This document shows positions 8,535 to 16,714 of a DNA stretch of 58,658 nt, piece by piece. The DNA is taken from positions 1-58,658 of the forward strand of contig JALEFY010000027.1 in NCBI GenBank assembly GCA_022760435.1, in the 5' to 3' direction. Numbering within the stretch: position 1 is the stretch's first letter; every line of letters starts with the position of its first letter. The notes below the pieces were generated by a model, which searched no databases, was not told the DNA's origin, and saw only the letters and a program-made list of their open reading frames with translations. The position numbers were made by a program, and so were the translations under genes. Source of the DNA: Neomegalonema sp. Lineage in GTDB: Bacteria; Pseudomonadota; Alphaproteobacteria; Rhodobacterales; Rhodobacteraceae.

Positions 8535-11500
8535 ATGGCTGACACGAACACCAATCGCGATGATCAGGCGCAGCTCGCCGATCAACGGATCATTCACGCC
8601 GATGCCGATGCACCGATCGTGCTGCCCAGCGATGAAAGCCTTCTGCTGGCCGAGTTCATTCGGGAGGGCGATGACCTGCATCTCGTCAATCCGAATGGTG
8701 ATGTCACGATCATCGCCGACTATTTCACCTCTGCCAGCGCGCGCGATCTGATCATTGCCGGGGCGGTCGTGCCCGGACGGGTGGTCGGCAAGCTCGCCCA
8801 GAGCGCGCCCTCTCAGCTCGAGCCATCGCAAGCCGGTCTTGAAACCGCCGATGCCGCGCCGCAGGCGGAGCCGAACGCGGCCGCCCCTGCTGATGGCACC
8901 CCGATCGCCGAGGTGACTTCCGTGATGGGTGAGGTCACCGTCACCCGCGCCGATGGCACGATTGTCAGACTGCATGAGGGCGATCTGCTCTTTGAAGATG
9001 ACGTGCTCGTCACCGGGGACGATGGCGCGCTGGGGATGACCTTTATCGACGGCATGACCTTCTCGCTCGGCGAGGATGCGCGGCTGATCCTGGATGAATT
9101 TGCTTATGACGCCGCCAATCATGAGGGCGGCGGCTTGTTCTCGGTGCTGCGCGGCACGTTTTCCTTTGTCAGCGGCGGCGCTGCGCATACGGCGCCGGAC
9201 GCGCTGATGATCGAGACACCGAGCATGACCATCGGCGTGCGCGGCACCAAGGTCGTGGCGGAAGTGGCCGCCGATGGCAGCACCACCCGCGTGGCTTTGC
9301 TGGCCGAAGAGGATGGCGTGGTCGGCAAGATCATGGTCTCGACCCAGGGCGGGCAGGAGCTGATCGACACACCCAACCGGATGGTGGAAGCCCTTGATGC
9401 CTTCGCCCCGCCAAGCGCTCAGCGCGAGATCTCCTCGAGCGAGATCTTCCAGTATTTTGACGGCGCTCTTGACGCCCTTCCGGCGCCGACCAAGCTCTAT
9501 GCACGCGAACCGGTTGCCGCATCGGAAGCGGGCGCGTCGGGGAGCCAGAGCGCTGCGCCGCAAACATCCTCCCAGGGCGATGCGCCCGTGCTGCAAAAAT
9601 CGCCCAGCGCACCGAACAGCCTCGAATCGCAGAGCGGGGCAAGCCTGCTCGACATGCTGCAAAATGGCGAAGAGGCGATCTTGGCGCCTGCCGCATCCGA
9701 GCCGACCGAGGAGAGCGAGGCGACGGCGCAAGCTGGTGAGAGCGGGACCAGCGCAGAGAACCTTCTCGAGGCGCTGGACGCTGATTTCGAGACCCAGTTG
9801 CTCGAGGATCCGGCGAAGACCAATGCAGCGCCGACCGCGCCGGTTGTCGAGGAAACAACGAGCGAGACGGTCGAGGAGACCCCGGAACCGACTGCGCCGA
9901 TCGTTGAAGAGACCATGAGCGAAACGGTCGCGCAAACCCCAGAACCGACTGCGCCGGTCGTTGAAGAGACCGTGAGCGAAACGGTCGCGCAAACCCCAGA
10001 ACCGACCACGCCGGTCGTTGAAGAGACCGTGAGCGAAACGGTCGAGGAAACCCCGGAACCGACCACGCCGGTCGTTGAGGAGACCGTAAGCGAAACGGTC
10101 GAGGAAACCCCGGAACCGACCACGCCGGTCGTTGAGGAGACCGTAAGCGAAACGGTCGAGGAATCCCCGGAAACGACTGCGCCGGTCGTTGAAGAGACCG
10201 TGAGCGAAACGGTCGAGGAAACCCCAGAACCGACCACGCCGGTCGTTGAAGAGACCGTGAGCGAAACGGTCGCGCAAACCCCAGAACCGACCGCGCCGGT
10301 CGTTGAAGAGACTGCAAGCGAAACGGTCGAGGAACCCCCAGAACCGACCGAGCCAGTCGCAGAGCAGCCCCCGGTCACGGTCGAGACCGAGGAAGAAACG
10401 GAAGAAGAAGCCGAAATCGAGGAGCCGATCGAGGCCGCCCCGGTTGCGGAGGAGGCACCAGTTTCCGAGGAGGCACCGGTCGCAGAAGAAGCACCTGCCC
10501 AAACCCCGGTTGCACCGGTCAATTCTGCCCCGGTCTTCACCTCGGCCAGCACCGCATCGGTGGCGGAAGACGCGCTCGAGACCGATGTCATCTACACCGC
10601 CAGCGCCAGCGATGACGACGATATCAGCGGTAGCCTGAGCTTCAGCCTTGCCGATGATGCTGGCGGGCGGTTCACCATTGATGCCGCCAGCGGCGCTGTC
10701 TCGCTCGCCTCGGGCCAGACGCTCGATTTCGAGAGCGCCACCAGCCACGCCATCACCATTCAGGCCAGCGACGGCGTCAACACCACCGATCACACGGTCG
10801 CGATCAGTGTTGCCGATGCCAATGACAGCGCCCCGGTCTTCACCTCGGCCAGCACCGCATCGGTGGCGGAAGACGCGCTCGAGACCGATGTCATCTACAC
10901 CGCCAGCGCCAATGATGCCGACACCACCGGCGAGAGCCTGAGCTTCAGTCTTGCCGATGATGCTGGCGGGCGGTTCACCATCGATGCCACCAGCGGTGCC
11001 GTCTCGCTCGCCTCGGGCCAGACGCTCGATTTCGAGAGCGCCACCAGCCATGCCATCACCATTCAGGCCAGCGACGGCGTCAACACCACCGATCACACAG
11101 TCGCGATCAGTGTCGCCGATGTCGCCGAAGTCTCCCAGGCCAATCTGGCACCGGCATTGTCTGCCCTGGCCTTCGCCAGCTTCAACGGCACCGATACCAT
11201 CCTCAATGCCGGCGATCCCGGCGCCTCGAATGACGCGCTCGATATCGGTACCGGAGACATGACGATCGAGGCATGGTTCTATTACGGCGGCGACACCGGA
11301 GACCGGCTGATCGTCTCCAAGGGCAGTGCAACCGGTCTGCTCGAAGGGTTCAGCGTCGGCATCAATGGCGACCAGCTCTTTGGCTATGTGAATACCAATG
11401 GCCTATCCTCAGCGGTGACCAATATCCAACTGACCGAAGAAGGCTGGCACCATGTTGCGATCGTCATCGATCAGCAAGAGGGCAGCAATGCGAGCACGAT

Positions 11501-13070
11501 CACTGGATATCTCGACGGCTCGAATGAAGGTTGGGGCAGCGATATGGTCTCCTATATCGACGAGGCCTTCACCGCCCCCAGCGCCGGCGTGGACAGCGGC
11601 AGAGATCTCTGGATCGGCGGCGGCGAGGTCAGCGGCACCCCCAGCGATCTGTTCGAAGGCGGCCTGGCCGATATCCGGATCTGGTCAACGGCCCGCGCGC
11701 AATCCGAGATCGTGCAGACCATGCACAGCGCCTTGAGCGGCAGTGAGCAAGGGCTGGTCGCGAACTGGAAGCTCGACAGCGCAGAGCTCGGCACTGACAG
11801 CACCGGCAATTACAATGCCAGCGTCAGCGGCTCAACCGGCGTCCATAGCGGCTCGGAAGTGACGCTCAACAATCAGGAGACCGCGAGCGGGCAATTGATC
11901 GCCACGGATCCCGATGGAGACGCGCTCACCTATAGCGTGCTCGAGCAAGGCAGCCTGGGAAGCGCAATCATCGATCCCGCCACCGGCGAATGGACCTATG
12001 ATCCCTCTGACGATGTCACCGGTGTGGACACCGTGCGCTTTCAGGTCAGTGATGGCACCAACAGCACCGAGCTTGCGATGACGATCACCGTCGAGGAAGC
12101 GCCGGTGGTCAACTCCGCGCCCGTCATAGCTGCGGCGAGCGGCCTCGATTTCTCCGCCGGAGATGGCGCCGTCGAGACAAGCAGTGCCGATCATCTCGAT
12201 GTGACGGGTAACGGCCTGACGGTCGAAGCCTGGTTCTACTATGACGGCTCGGCCAGCTCTGATGAAACCATCATCTCCAAGGGCAATACCACAGATGACG
12301 ATCTCGGCTATTCCATTCGGATGGATGGGACCGAACTCGTCGTGCGTGTGAACAAATCGAACGGTTCTGCGGCGCCGCAAATGGCCGCGCAATCGATCGA
12401 TCTGGGAACCGATGCGGGCTGGAAACATGTGGCCATGGTCATCGATCAGGACGCCGGGTCGGTAACCGGGTATCTCGACGGGTCCAATTCCGGCTGGACG
12501 GACGGACATGACGGGGTTGGCGACGCGTCATTCTCCGGCAATGACATCGATGGGGACGACATGTTCCTGATCGGCGCCGCCGATGATGGTTCGAGCTATG
12601 ACAAATGGGGCAACCTTCAGGTCTCGGATGTTCGTGTCTGGGGCACCGCCCGCACCGCCGAAGAGATCCAGGCGAACATGGCGCGCGCGCTCGACGGTTC
12701 CGAGACGGATTTGCTGTCCAACTGGAAACTCGATGAGGGATCGGGCACGACCCTTGACGATATCGGGGCGAATGACGCGGATGGCACTTTTACCGGCGTG
12801 GACCCGGTCTGGGTCTCGACGGCGAGTGCAACGACAGAGGTGAATGTCGATGCGCATGGCCGTGTCAGCGCCACCGATGCCGATGGCGATGCCCTGACCT
12901 TCAGCGTCGCCGCTCAGGGCGCGCATGGAACGGCCGCCATCGATGCGCAGACCGGGGCCTGGGAATACACGCCCGACGCAAACTTCATTGGCACCGATGC
13001 TGTCAGCTATCAGGTGACCGACGGCATGGGCGGCAGCGATATCATCGCGATCACGGTGAATGTCGTGTGA
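8535..13070 (+). CDS. Giant FecR/repeat/cadherin/LamG surface protein
   Basis: A 1511-residue modular protein, probably a type I secretion substrate or adhesin. In order it has an N-terminal segment without signal peptide, a FecR domain (about 120-305, with SVMGEVTVTRADG and TPSMTIGVRGTK), nine 19-residue Thr/Val/Glu repeats (433-603), a Glu-rich hinge, and two near-identical 101-residue cadherin-like repeats (about 664-864). Then come a LamG/concanavalin-like domain (about 876-1083), a VCBS/Ig-like domain with ATDPDGDALTYSV, a second LamG-like domain (about 1199-1432) and a final ATDADGDALTFSV domain. No RTX nonapeptides are seen. ATG at 8535 follows AGGGGTCGAAG. It is divergent from the exporter/cyclase operon, which is the main reason to link them. 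It is very acidic, as T1SS cargo usually is. Confidence 0.88.
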   Translation: MADTNTNRDDQAQLADQRIIHADADAPIVLPSDESLLLAEFIREGDDLHLVNPNGDVTIIADYFTSASARDLIIAGAVVPGRVVGKLAQSAPSQLEPSQAGLETADAAPQAEPNAAAPADGTPIAEVTSVMGEVTVTRADGTIVRLHEGDLLFEDDVLVTGDDGALGMTFIDGMTFSLGEDARLILDEFAYDAANHEGGGLFSVLRGTFSFVSGGAAHTAPDALMIETPSMTIGVRGTKVVAEVAADGSTTRVALLAEEDGVVGKIMVSTQGGQELIDTPNRMVEALDAFAPPSAQREISSSEIFQYFDGALDALPAPTKLYAREPVAASEAGASGSQSAAPQTSSQGDAPVLQKSPSAPNSLESQSGASLLDMLQNGEEAILAPAASEPTEESEATAQAGESGTSAENLLEALDADFETQLLEDPAKTNAAPTAPVVEETTSETVEETPEPTAPIVEETMSETVAQTPEPTAPVVEETVSETVAQTPEPTTPVVEETVSETVEETPEPTTPVVEETVSETVEETPEPTTPVVEETVSETVEESPETTAPVVEETVSETVEETPEPTTPVVEETVSETVAQTPEPTAPVVEETASETVEEPPEPTEPVAEQPPVTVETEEETEEEAEIEEPIEAAPVAEEAPVSEEAPVAEEAPAQTPVAPVNSAPVFTSASTASVAEDALETDVIYTASASDDDDISGSLSFSLADDAGGRFTIDAASGAVSLASGQTLDFESATSHAITIQASDGVNTTDHTVAISVADANDSAPVFTSASTASVAEDALETDVIYTASANDADTTGESLSFSLADDAGGRFTIDATSGAVSLASGQTLDFESATSHAITIQASDGVNTTDHTVAISVADVAEVSQANLAPALSALAFASFNGTDTILNAGDPGASNDALDIGTGDMTIEAWFYYGGDTGDRLIVSKGSATGLLEGFSVGINGDQLFGYVNTNGLSSAVTNIQLTEEGWHHVAIVIDQQEGSNASTITGYLDGSNEGWGSDMVSYIDEAFTAPSAGVDSGRDLWIGGGEVSGTPSDLFEGGLADIRIWSTARAQSEIVQTMHSALSGSEQGLVANWKLDSAELGTDSTGNYNASVSGSTGVHSGSEVTLNNQETASGQLIATDPDGDALTYSVLEQGSLGSAIIDPATGEWTYDPSDDVTGVDTVRFQVSDGTNSTELAMTITVEEAPVVNSAPVIAAASGLDFSAGDGAVETSSADHLDVTGNGLTVEAWFYYDGSASSDETIISKGNTTDDDLGYSIRMDGTELVVRVNKSNGSAAPQMAAQSIDLGTDAGWKHVAMVIDQDAGSVTGYLDGSNSGWTDGHDGVGDASFSGNDIDGDDMFLIGAADDGSSYDKWGNLQVSDVRVWGTARTAEEIQANMARALDGSETDLLSNWKLDEGSGTTLDDIGANDADGTFTGVDPVWVSTASATTEVNVDAHGRVSATDADGDALTFSVAAQGAHGTAAIDAQTGAWEYTPDANFIGTDAVSYQVTDGMGGSDIIAITVNVV
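9831..10343 (+). repeat. Nine-copy 57-bp in-frame tandem repeat
   Basis: Nine head-to-tail 57-bp units encode variants of PTTPVVEETVSETVEETPE inside the FecR/LamG protein. Units differ by few bases (T/A at residue 3, EE/AQ at 15-16, V/M/A/T at 10), which suggests recent expansion. The array ends where the protein turns into a Glu/Ala-rich hinge. It is a stalk-like, proteolysis-prone or length-variable spacer by composition. Confidence 0.95.
10524..11126 (+). repeat. Tandem duplication of a 303-bp cadherin-like module
   Basis: Two 303-bp copies (10524-10826 and 10827 to about 11126) are almost identical at DNA level. Each encodes one cadherin-like repeat beginning SAPVFTSASTASVAEDALET and ending with DHTVAISVAD. 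Main differences cluster around SDDDDISGSL versus NDADTTGESL. The near-identity points to a recent duplication or ongoing homogenisation. Confidence 0.93.
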
Positions 13071-13081
13071 TGCAAGAGCCC

Positions 13082-13104
13082 CTGCCCCCTCTGATCGGGG
13101 GCAG
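13082..13104. terminator. GC hairpin between convergent genes
   Basis: A perfect 8-bp stem (CTGCCCCC / GGGGGCAG) with a 7-nt loop sits 12 bp after the FecR protein stop and before the convergent trgB-like stop. There is no U-tract on either strand, so it may be a weak bidirectional terminator or simply an end-protecting hairpin. Confidence 0.45.
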
Positions 13105-13139
13105 TGACAATGCACGCGATCTGGGGCTGAGCGCTCGTT

Positions 13140-14303
13140 TCAGCGCCAGATCATCCGCAACCGGTCGCGCTGGCGGGCGAGGGCGACCAGCGACAGGATC
13201 GCCGGGCCGGAATTGACCTCGCCGCGATGCATCGCCTCGATTGCCTCCCAGTAAGGCAGGCGCAGCACGCGGATGTTTTCGCCCTCCTCCTCGAGCCCAT
13301 GCACCCCGCCCGCCGCCGACAGGTCCGCGCAGCCGATGAAGCTGTTGAGCACCTCGGTGCTGATACCGGGCGTGGTGTAATAGCGCCCGATCGGCTCGAT
13401 ATGGGAGATCTCGACGCCTGCTTCCTCCTCGGCCTCGCGCCGGGCGGTAATCTCGGCACTGGTATCGCCATCGAGCCGGCCGGCCACGACCTCAATGGTC
13501 CATGGATTGGCATCGCCAAAGGCCCAGGGGCCGACGCGCCATTGCTCGATCAGCACCAGTTCATCGCGCACCGGATCATAAGGCAGGATCGTCACCGCCT
13601 CGCCGGTGATGAAGAGCCCGCGCTTGACCTCTTGCGACATCGCCCCGGCATAGGTGCGAAAGCGCACATAATGGTCCTCCATCGCGAAATACTCGCGGTA
13701 GATCTCGTCGACCTTGATCGGCTCGACATCGGCGCGGGTGAAGGTTTGGCGAATGGATGGCTCGGCGGGCACGGGAGTGCCTTTGGCCGCCAGTCGTGAG
13801 GCAGCGCGGGCCTTGATATCGGGCCACCACAGCTCGACAAGCGCCTGCGGCACCGTGCCAAAATAGCTCTGCTGCTCGGCGGCGCATTCGAGCAACAACG
13901 CCTTGTCCTGCGCTTGCCAGGCGGCGAAGTCCCAGGGCTCGCCGCTATCGCGCAGCTTGGCGGTCGGCTGATAGACCCCGGCGCGCACCGGCCCTGCATC
14001 GGTGATCACCTCATGCGGCTCAAGCCGGTAGTCGCTATCCTCGAAATAGGCGATGCGCGCGCGCTGCTCATCGCTCAGCCCGCTGAGCAGCACGCCATCC
14101 GTGCGATCATCAGGGTCGGGGAAGATCATCGGAAAGCTCTCCCCGGCCACGCGGCGCACGTGATAGAAGGGCAGATAGGCCGGGGTCAGGGTCAGCGAGC
14201 CCGGTGCGGCGCGGGTGATCTGATAAAGCAGATCCTCGTCGCGCAGACTGCCGTAGAAAAACAGACAGGTGGGCATCCCCGCGATCTCCGAACTCTGAGC
14301 CAT
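13140..14303 (-). CDS. trgB: GGCT-like plus NUDIX hydrolase, TrgB-like
   Basis: A 387-residue two-domain protein. The N-terminal third is a gamma-glutamylcyclotransferase/AIG2-like fold with CLFFYGSLRDEDLLY. The C-terminal part is an ADP-ribose-pyrophosphatase-type NUDIX domain with the core REAEEEAGV. The first Glu of the textbook NUDIX box is Thr here, while the metal-binding EE pair is kept. This pairing is typical of Rhodobacterales TrgB, which was named from tellurite resistance, and cysK, linked to the same phenotype, lies 2.4 kb away. ATG at 14303 follows GGAG. A longer reading frame up to 14531 has no family support. It is divergent from the ChrR-like gene. Confidence 0.8.
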   Translation of the reverse strand: MAQSSEIAGMPTCLFFYGSLRDEDLLYQITRAAPGSLTLTPAYLPFYHVRRVAGESFPMIFPDPDDRTDGVLLSGLSDEQRARIAYFEDSDYRLEPHEVITDAGPVRAGVYQPTAKLRDSGEPWDFAAWQAQDKALLLECAAEQQSYFGTVPQALVELWWPDIKARAASRLAAKGTPVPAEPSIRQTFTRADVEPIKVDEIYREYFAMEDHYVRFRTYAGAMSQEVKRGLFITGEAVTILPYDPVRDELVLIEQWRVGPWAFGDANPWTIEVVAGRLDGDTSAEITARREAEEEAGVEISHIEPIGRYYTTPGISTEVLNSFIGCADLSAAGGVHGLEEEGENIRVLRLPYWEAIEAMHRGEVNSGPAILSLVALARQRDRLRMIWR

Positions 14304-14454
14304 ATGTTTCTCCATCCATCCCGCGAGCAGCCTGTGCGCCGAAGCGATAGAGCGCCGCCTAGTTGCCGATCCCGGCAACGTCCAGCACAAAAGCGCCGCC
14401 GGAGAAAAAAGTTGCAAATCCGCCCTGGCAAAGGGCAGTTTACCGCCCGCGCGG

Positions 14455-14484
14455 TGATCCAAAAATCCCGGCGCGGCGTTAGCG
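14455..14484 (+). promoter_or_regulatory. RpoE(ECF11)-like promoter upstream of chrR-like gene
   Basis: TGATCC at 14455-14460 and TTAGCG at 14479-14484 are separated by 18 bp and lie 46 bp before the ChrR-like ATG. The TGATC -35 core is characteristic of the alphaproteobacterial RpoE controlled by ChrR. The -10 match is loose. The assignment is inference from motif and context. Confidence 0.4.
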
Positions 14485-14529
14485 CAGTAGAACCGAGCCC
14501 TATCGTGGGCTTGGCGAAGTAGAACGGAC

Positions 14530-15168
14530 ATGACGGTTTTGACACGCGAGGAATTGCTGGCGGCCTACGGAGCCGGGACAACTTCTCCCGGAATGAGCCT
14601 TCTATGCGCGGTGCATCTCGATCTCGATGCTGGTGCTTCGCGGCTCGTGGGCGCGGCGGAAGAACTGGGCGGCACCATGCTGCAAGCGCTCCCCGTACCG
14701 CCGCAGATGACGCCGCCCGATCTTGCGGCGATGATGGCGCGGCTCGATGAGCCCGAGGCCGGATCAGCACAAAAAGCGGTGTCGCTCGCCGATACCGCCA
14801 TTCCGGCAGCGGTCCGCGCCGCGATCAGCGAGGATGATCGCTCCGTGCCCTGGCGATTCCGCATGCCGGGTCTCTCCGAATATGTCCTGCCTGGCTTCGA
14901 TGGTGAAAAGGTCAGCCTGCTGCGTGCCCGCCCGGGCGTCGCCATCCCTCATCACGACCATCACGGCGATGAGGCGACGCTGGTGCTCAAGGGTCATCTG
15001 AAAGATGGCGAGAGCATTTATGAGCGCGGACAGATTGCATTTGCAGGGGAAGGCCATCACCACCACCCGGAGATTGTCGGAGATGACATCTGCATTTGCC
15101 TCGCGGTCTCAAGAGGGCTGCATTTCACCGGCCTGCTCGGCCCCGCGCTCAACTACCTCGTCGATTAA
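14530..15168 (+). CDS. ChrR-like cupin protein without anti-sigma zinc site
   Basis: A 212-residue protein resembling ChrR, the zinc anti-sigma factor of RpoE in Rhodobacterales. The cupin half is convincing: PWRFRMPGLSEYVLPG, the metal motif PHHDHHGDEATLVLKG and GEGHHHHPE. The N-terminal half aligns in layout, with YGAGTTSPGMSLLCAVHLDLD where ChrR has its zinc-binding HxxxCxxC, but the two cysteines are missing. No rpoE gene precedes it. It may therefore be a cupin relative that no longer binds a sigma factor, or one that senses differently. The start is supported by position only. Confidence 0.72.
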   Translation: MTVLTREELLAAYGAGTTSPGMSLLCAVHLDLDAGASRLVGAAEELGGTMLQALPVPPQMTPPDLAAMMARLDEPEAGSAQKAVSLADTAIPAAVRAAISEDDRSVPWRFRMPGLSEYVLPGFDGEKVSLLRARPGVAIPHHDHHGDEATLVLKGHLKDGESIYERGQIAFAGEGHHHHPEIVGDDICICLAVSRGLHFTGLLGPALNYLVD

Positions 15169-15805
15169 TCGTCGCGCGCTGCTTATGGGGGGCGCTAGCC
15201 TGGCGCTGCTCGGAACATCCGCACCCGGGCACGCCGCAACCGGTGAGCGGCGCTTTGACATCATCCGCGACGGGGATGTGATCGGCCATCACAGCGTGAT
15301 CCCGTCACTGTCGGGCGATGAGCTGACCCTGGCCATCGATATCCAGATCGCGGTGAAGATCCTCGGCCTCACTGTCTATCGCTACGCGCATCAGAACACC
15401 GAGCGTTGGCGCGGCGGCACGCTGCTGAGCCTCAACGCCCGCACTGATGATGATGGCGAGGCGGCGTTTTGCAAGGTAATGCGCGGCGATGATGCCTTCA
15501 TGGTCGAGGGCTCGTCATTCAAGGGGCAGGTGCCACTCACGAGCGGCACGACCAGCTACTGGAACGCCGATGCGCTGAGCGCGCCGGTCTGGATCAGCAC
15601 CCAATCGGGCAGCCCGCTCGCCATCGATATCCGCAGGCAGGCGCCCCAGGGCGGCCTGACGCCCTGGCGCATCTCGGGCGATCTTGATCTCACGCTCTAT
15701 TACGACGCGGCGATGGAGTGGCGCGGATCGGCCTTTGAAGCACGCGGCACCGAAATTCGCCTGTCGCAGACGCGGCCGGGAATGGATCTGGCAGCGCGGC
15801 GATGA
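15083..15805 (+). CDS. DUF6134 exported protein
   Basis: An exported protein of about 240 residues whose mature part matches the DUF6134 pattern: RRFDIIRDGDVIGHH, LGLTVYRYAHQNTERWRGG, LNARTDDDGE and TSYWN near residue 180. The signal sequence NRRALLMGGASLALL ending GHAA looks like a twin-arginine leader. The true start is uncertain. ATG at 15083 lies inside the ChrR-like gene and gives a long n-region, and no better start was found near the leader. The stop overlaps the SDR start by 4 nt. Function is unknown. Confidence 0.72.
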   Translation: MTSAFASRSQEGCISPACSAPRSTTSSINRRALLMGGASLALLGTSAPGHAATGERRFDIIRDGDVIGHHSVIPSLSGDELTLAIDIQIAVKILGLTVYRYAHQNTERWRGGTLLSLNARTDDDGEAAFCKVMRGDDAFMVEGSSFKGQVPLTSGTTSYWNADALSAPVWISTQSGSPLAIDIRRQAPQGGLTPWRISGDLDLTLYYDAAMEWRGSAFEARGTEIRLSQTRPGMDLAARR

Positions 15806-16596
15806 GCGGCTTTTCCTACATCCCCGACCCAGCAGATGGCGCGGCCTGGGTGACCGGTGCGAGCAGCGGCATCGGGCGCGCCCTGACCTTGCGTCTTGCG
15901 GCTCAGGGCTGGACGGTCTACGCCACCGCCCGCTCGAGCGAGAAGCTGGCAGAGTTGGCGGCGCAAAGCCCGCGCATTCGCCCGATGCCAGGCGATGTCA
16001 CCGATCTCGAACGGATGCGCGAGATCGTCACCGCGATCACCGATCAGCACCCTCTGGCGCTCTCGGTGCTCAATGCCGGGATCTACACGCCGATGCGCGC
16101 GCAGGAATTCGATGCGGCCGAGGCCGGGCGGATGTTCGCGGTCAATCAGGGCGGGGTGGCCAATTGCCTTGAGCCGCTGCTGCCCCATCTGCTGGCGCGC
16201 GGGACCGGCTGCGTGGCGATCACCGCTTCGGTCGCGGGCTATCGCGGCTTGCCGCGCGCTGCTCCCTACTCGGGCACCAAGGCGGCGCTGATCGCCATGG
16301 CTGAGGCACTCGCCTTCGACCTGGCGCCGCGCGGCGTGCGGATCTGCGTGATCAACCCCGGCTTTGTCGAGACCGAGGCGACCGGGGTCAATGATTTCGA
16401 GATGCCGTTCCTGATGCAGCCCGACGAGGTCGCCCAGCGCATCACAAGCGGCCTCGCACGCCCGGGTTTCGAGATCGCCTTTCCGCTGCGCTTCGTGCTG
16501 ATCCTCAAGGCCCTGCGCCTCTTGCGCCCGCGCAGCTATTTCTGGCTGGTGCGCAAGGCCATCGGCTGGGACGATGTCGAAGCCCCGCAGCGCTGA
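15802..16596 (+). CDS. Short-chain dehydrogenase/reductase (SDR)
   Basis: A 264-residue classical SDR. The NAD(P) motif TGASSGIG is near residue 18, NAG is in SVLNAGIY, a catalytic Ser is in ITASVAGY and YxxxK is PYSGTK near 155, followed by NPGFVET. Arg in the second strand (YATARSSEK) suggests NADP preference. The substrate cannot be deduced. The C-terminal extension of about 50 residues is basic and hydrophobic (LRFVLILKALRLLRPR), consistent with membrane association. It is coupled to the DUF6134 gene through an ATGA overlap. Confidence 0.9.
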   Translation: MSGFSYIPDPADGAAWVTGASSGIGRALTLRLAAQGWTVYATARSSEKLAELAAQSPRIRPMPGDVTDLERMREIVTAITDQHPLALSVLNAGIYTPMRAQEFDAAEAGRMFAVNQGGVANCLEPLLPHLLARGTGCVAITASVAGYRGLPRAAPYSGTKAALIAMAEALAFDLAPRGVRICVINPGFVETEATGVNDFEMPFLMQPDEVAQRITSGLARPGFEIAFPLRFVLILKALRLLRPRSYFWLVRKAIGWDDVEAPQR

Positions 16597-16714
16597 GCGC
16601 AAGCCCTTGAGCGAGGGGCGTCTTTTCCTCTCGCGGCTTACCGATGTCATTGTCATTTCGCCCGACCCTGCTAGAGCTTGAGGCCAGAAAGAGACGACCT
16701 GGGAGGACCGGCGC

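Noticed and set aside
9831-10343. CRISPR array
   Set aside because: The 57-bp units are contiguous, in frame and without unique spacers, so this is a coding tandem repeat.
8508-11096. Long minus-strand open frame (862 codons) opposite the FecR protein
   Set aside because: It is the antisense image of repetitive, stop-poor sequence; it has no start site, no family motif and crosses domain borders of the real gene.
13082-13104. Full intrinsic terminator
   Set aside because: The hairpin is perfect but lacks a U-tract on both strands, so only a weak call was kept.
14304-14531. N-terminal extension of the trgB-like protein
   Set aside because: The extra 76 residues show no conservation pattern, cover the whole divergent promoter region and a good start with GGAG exists at 14303.
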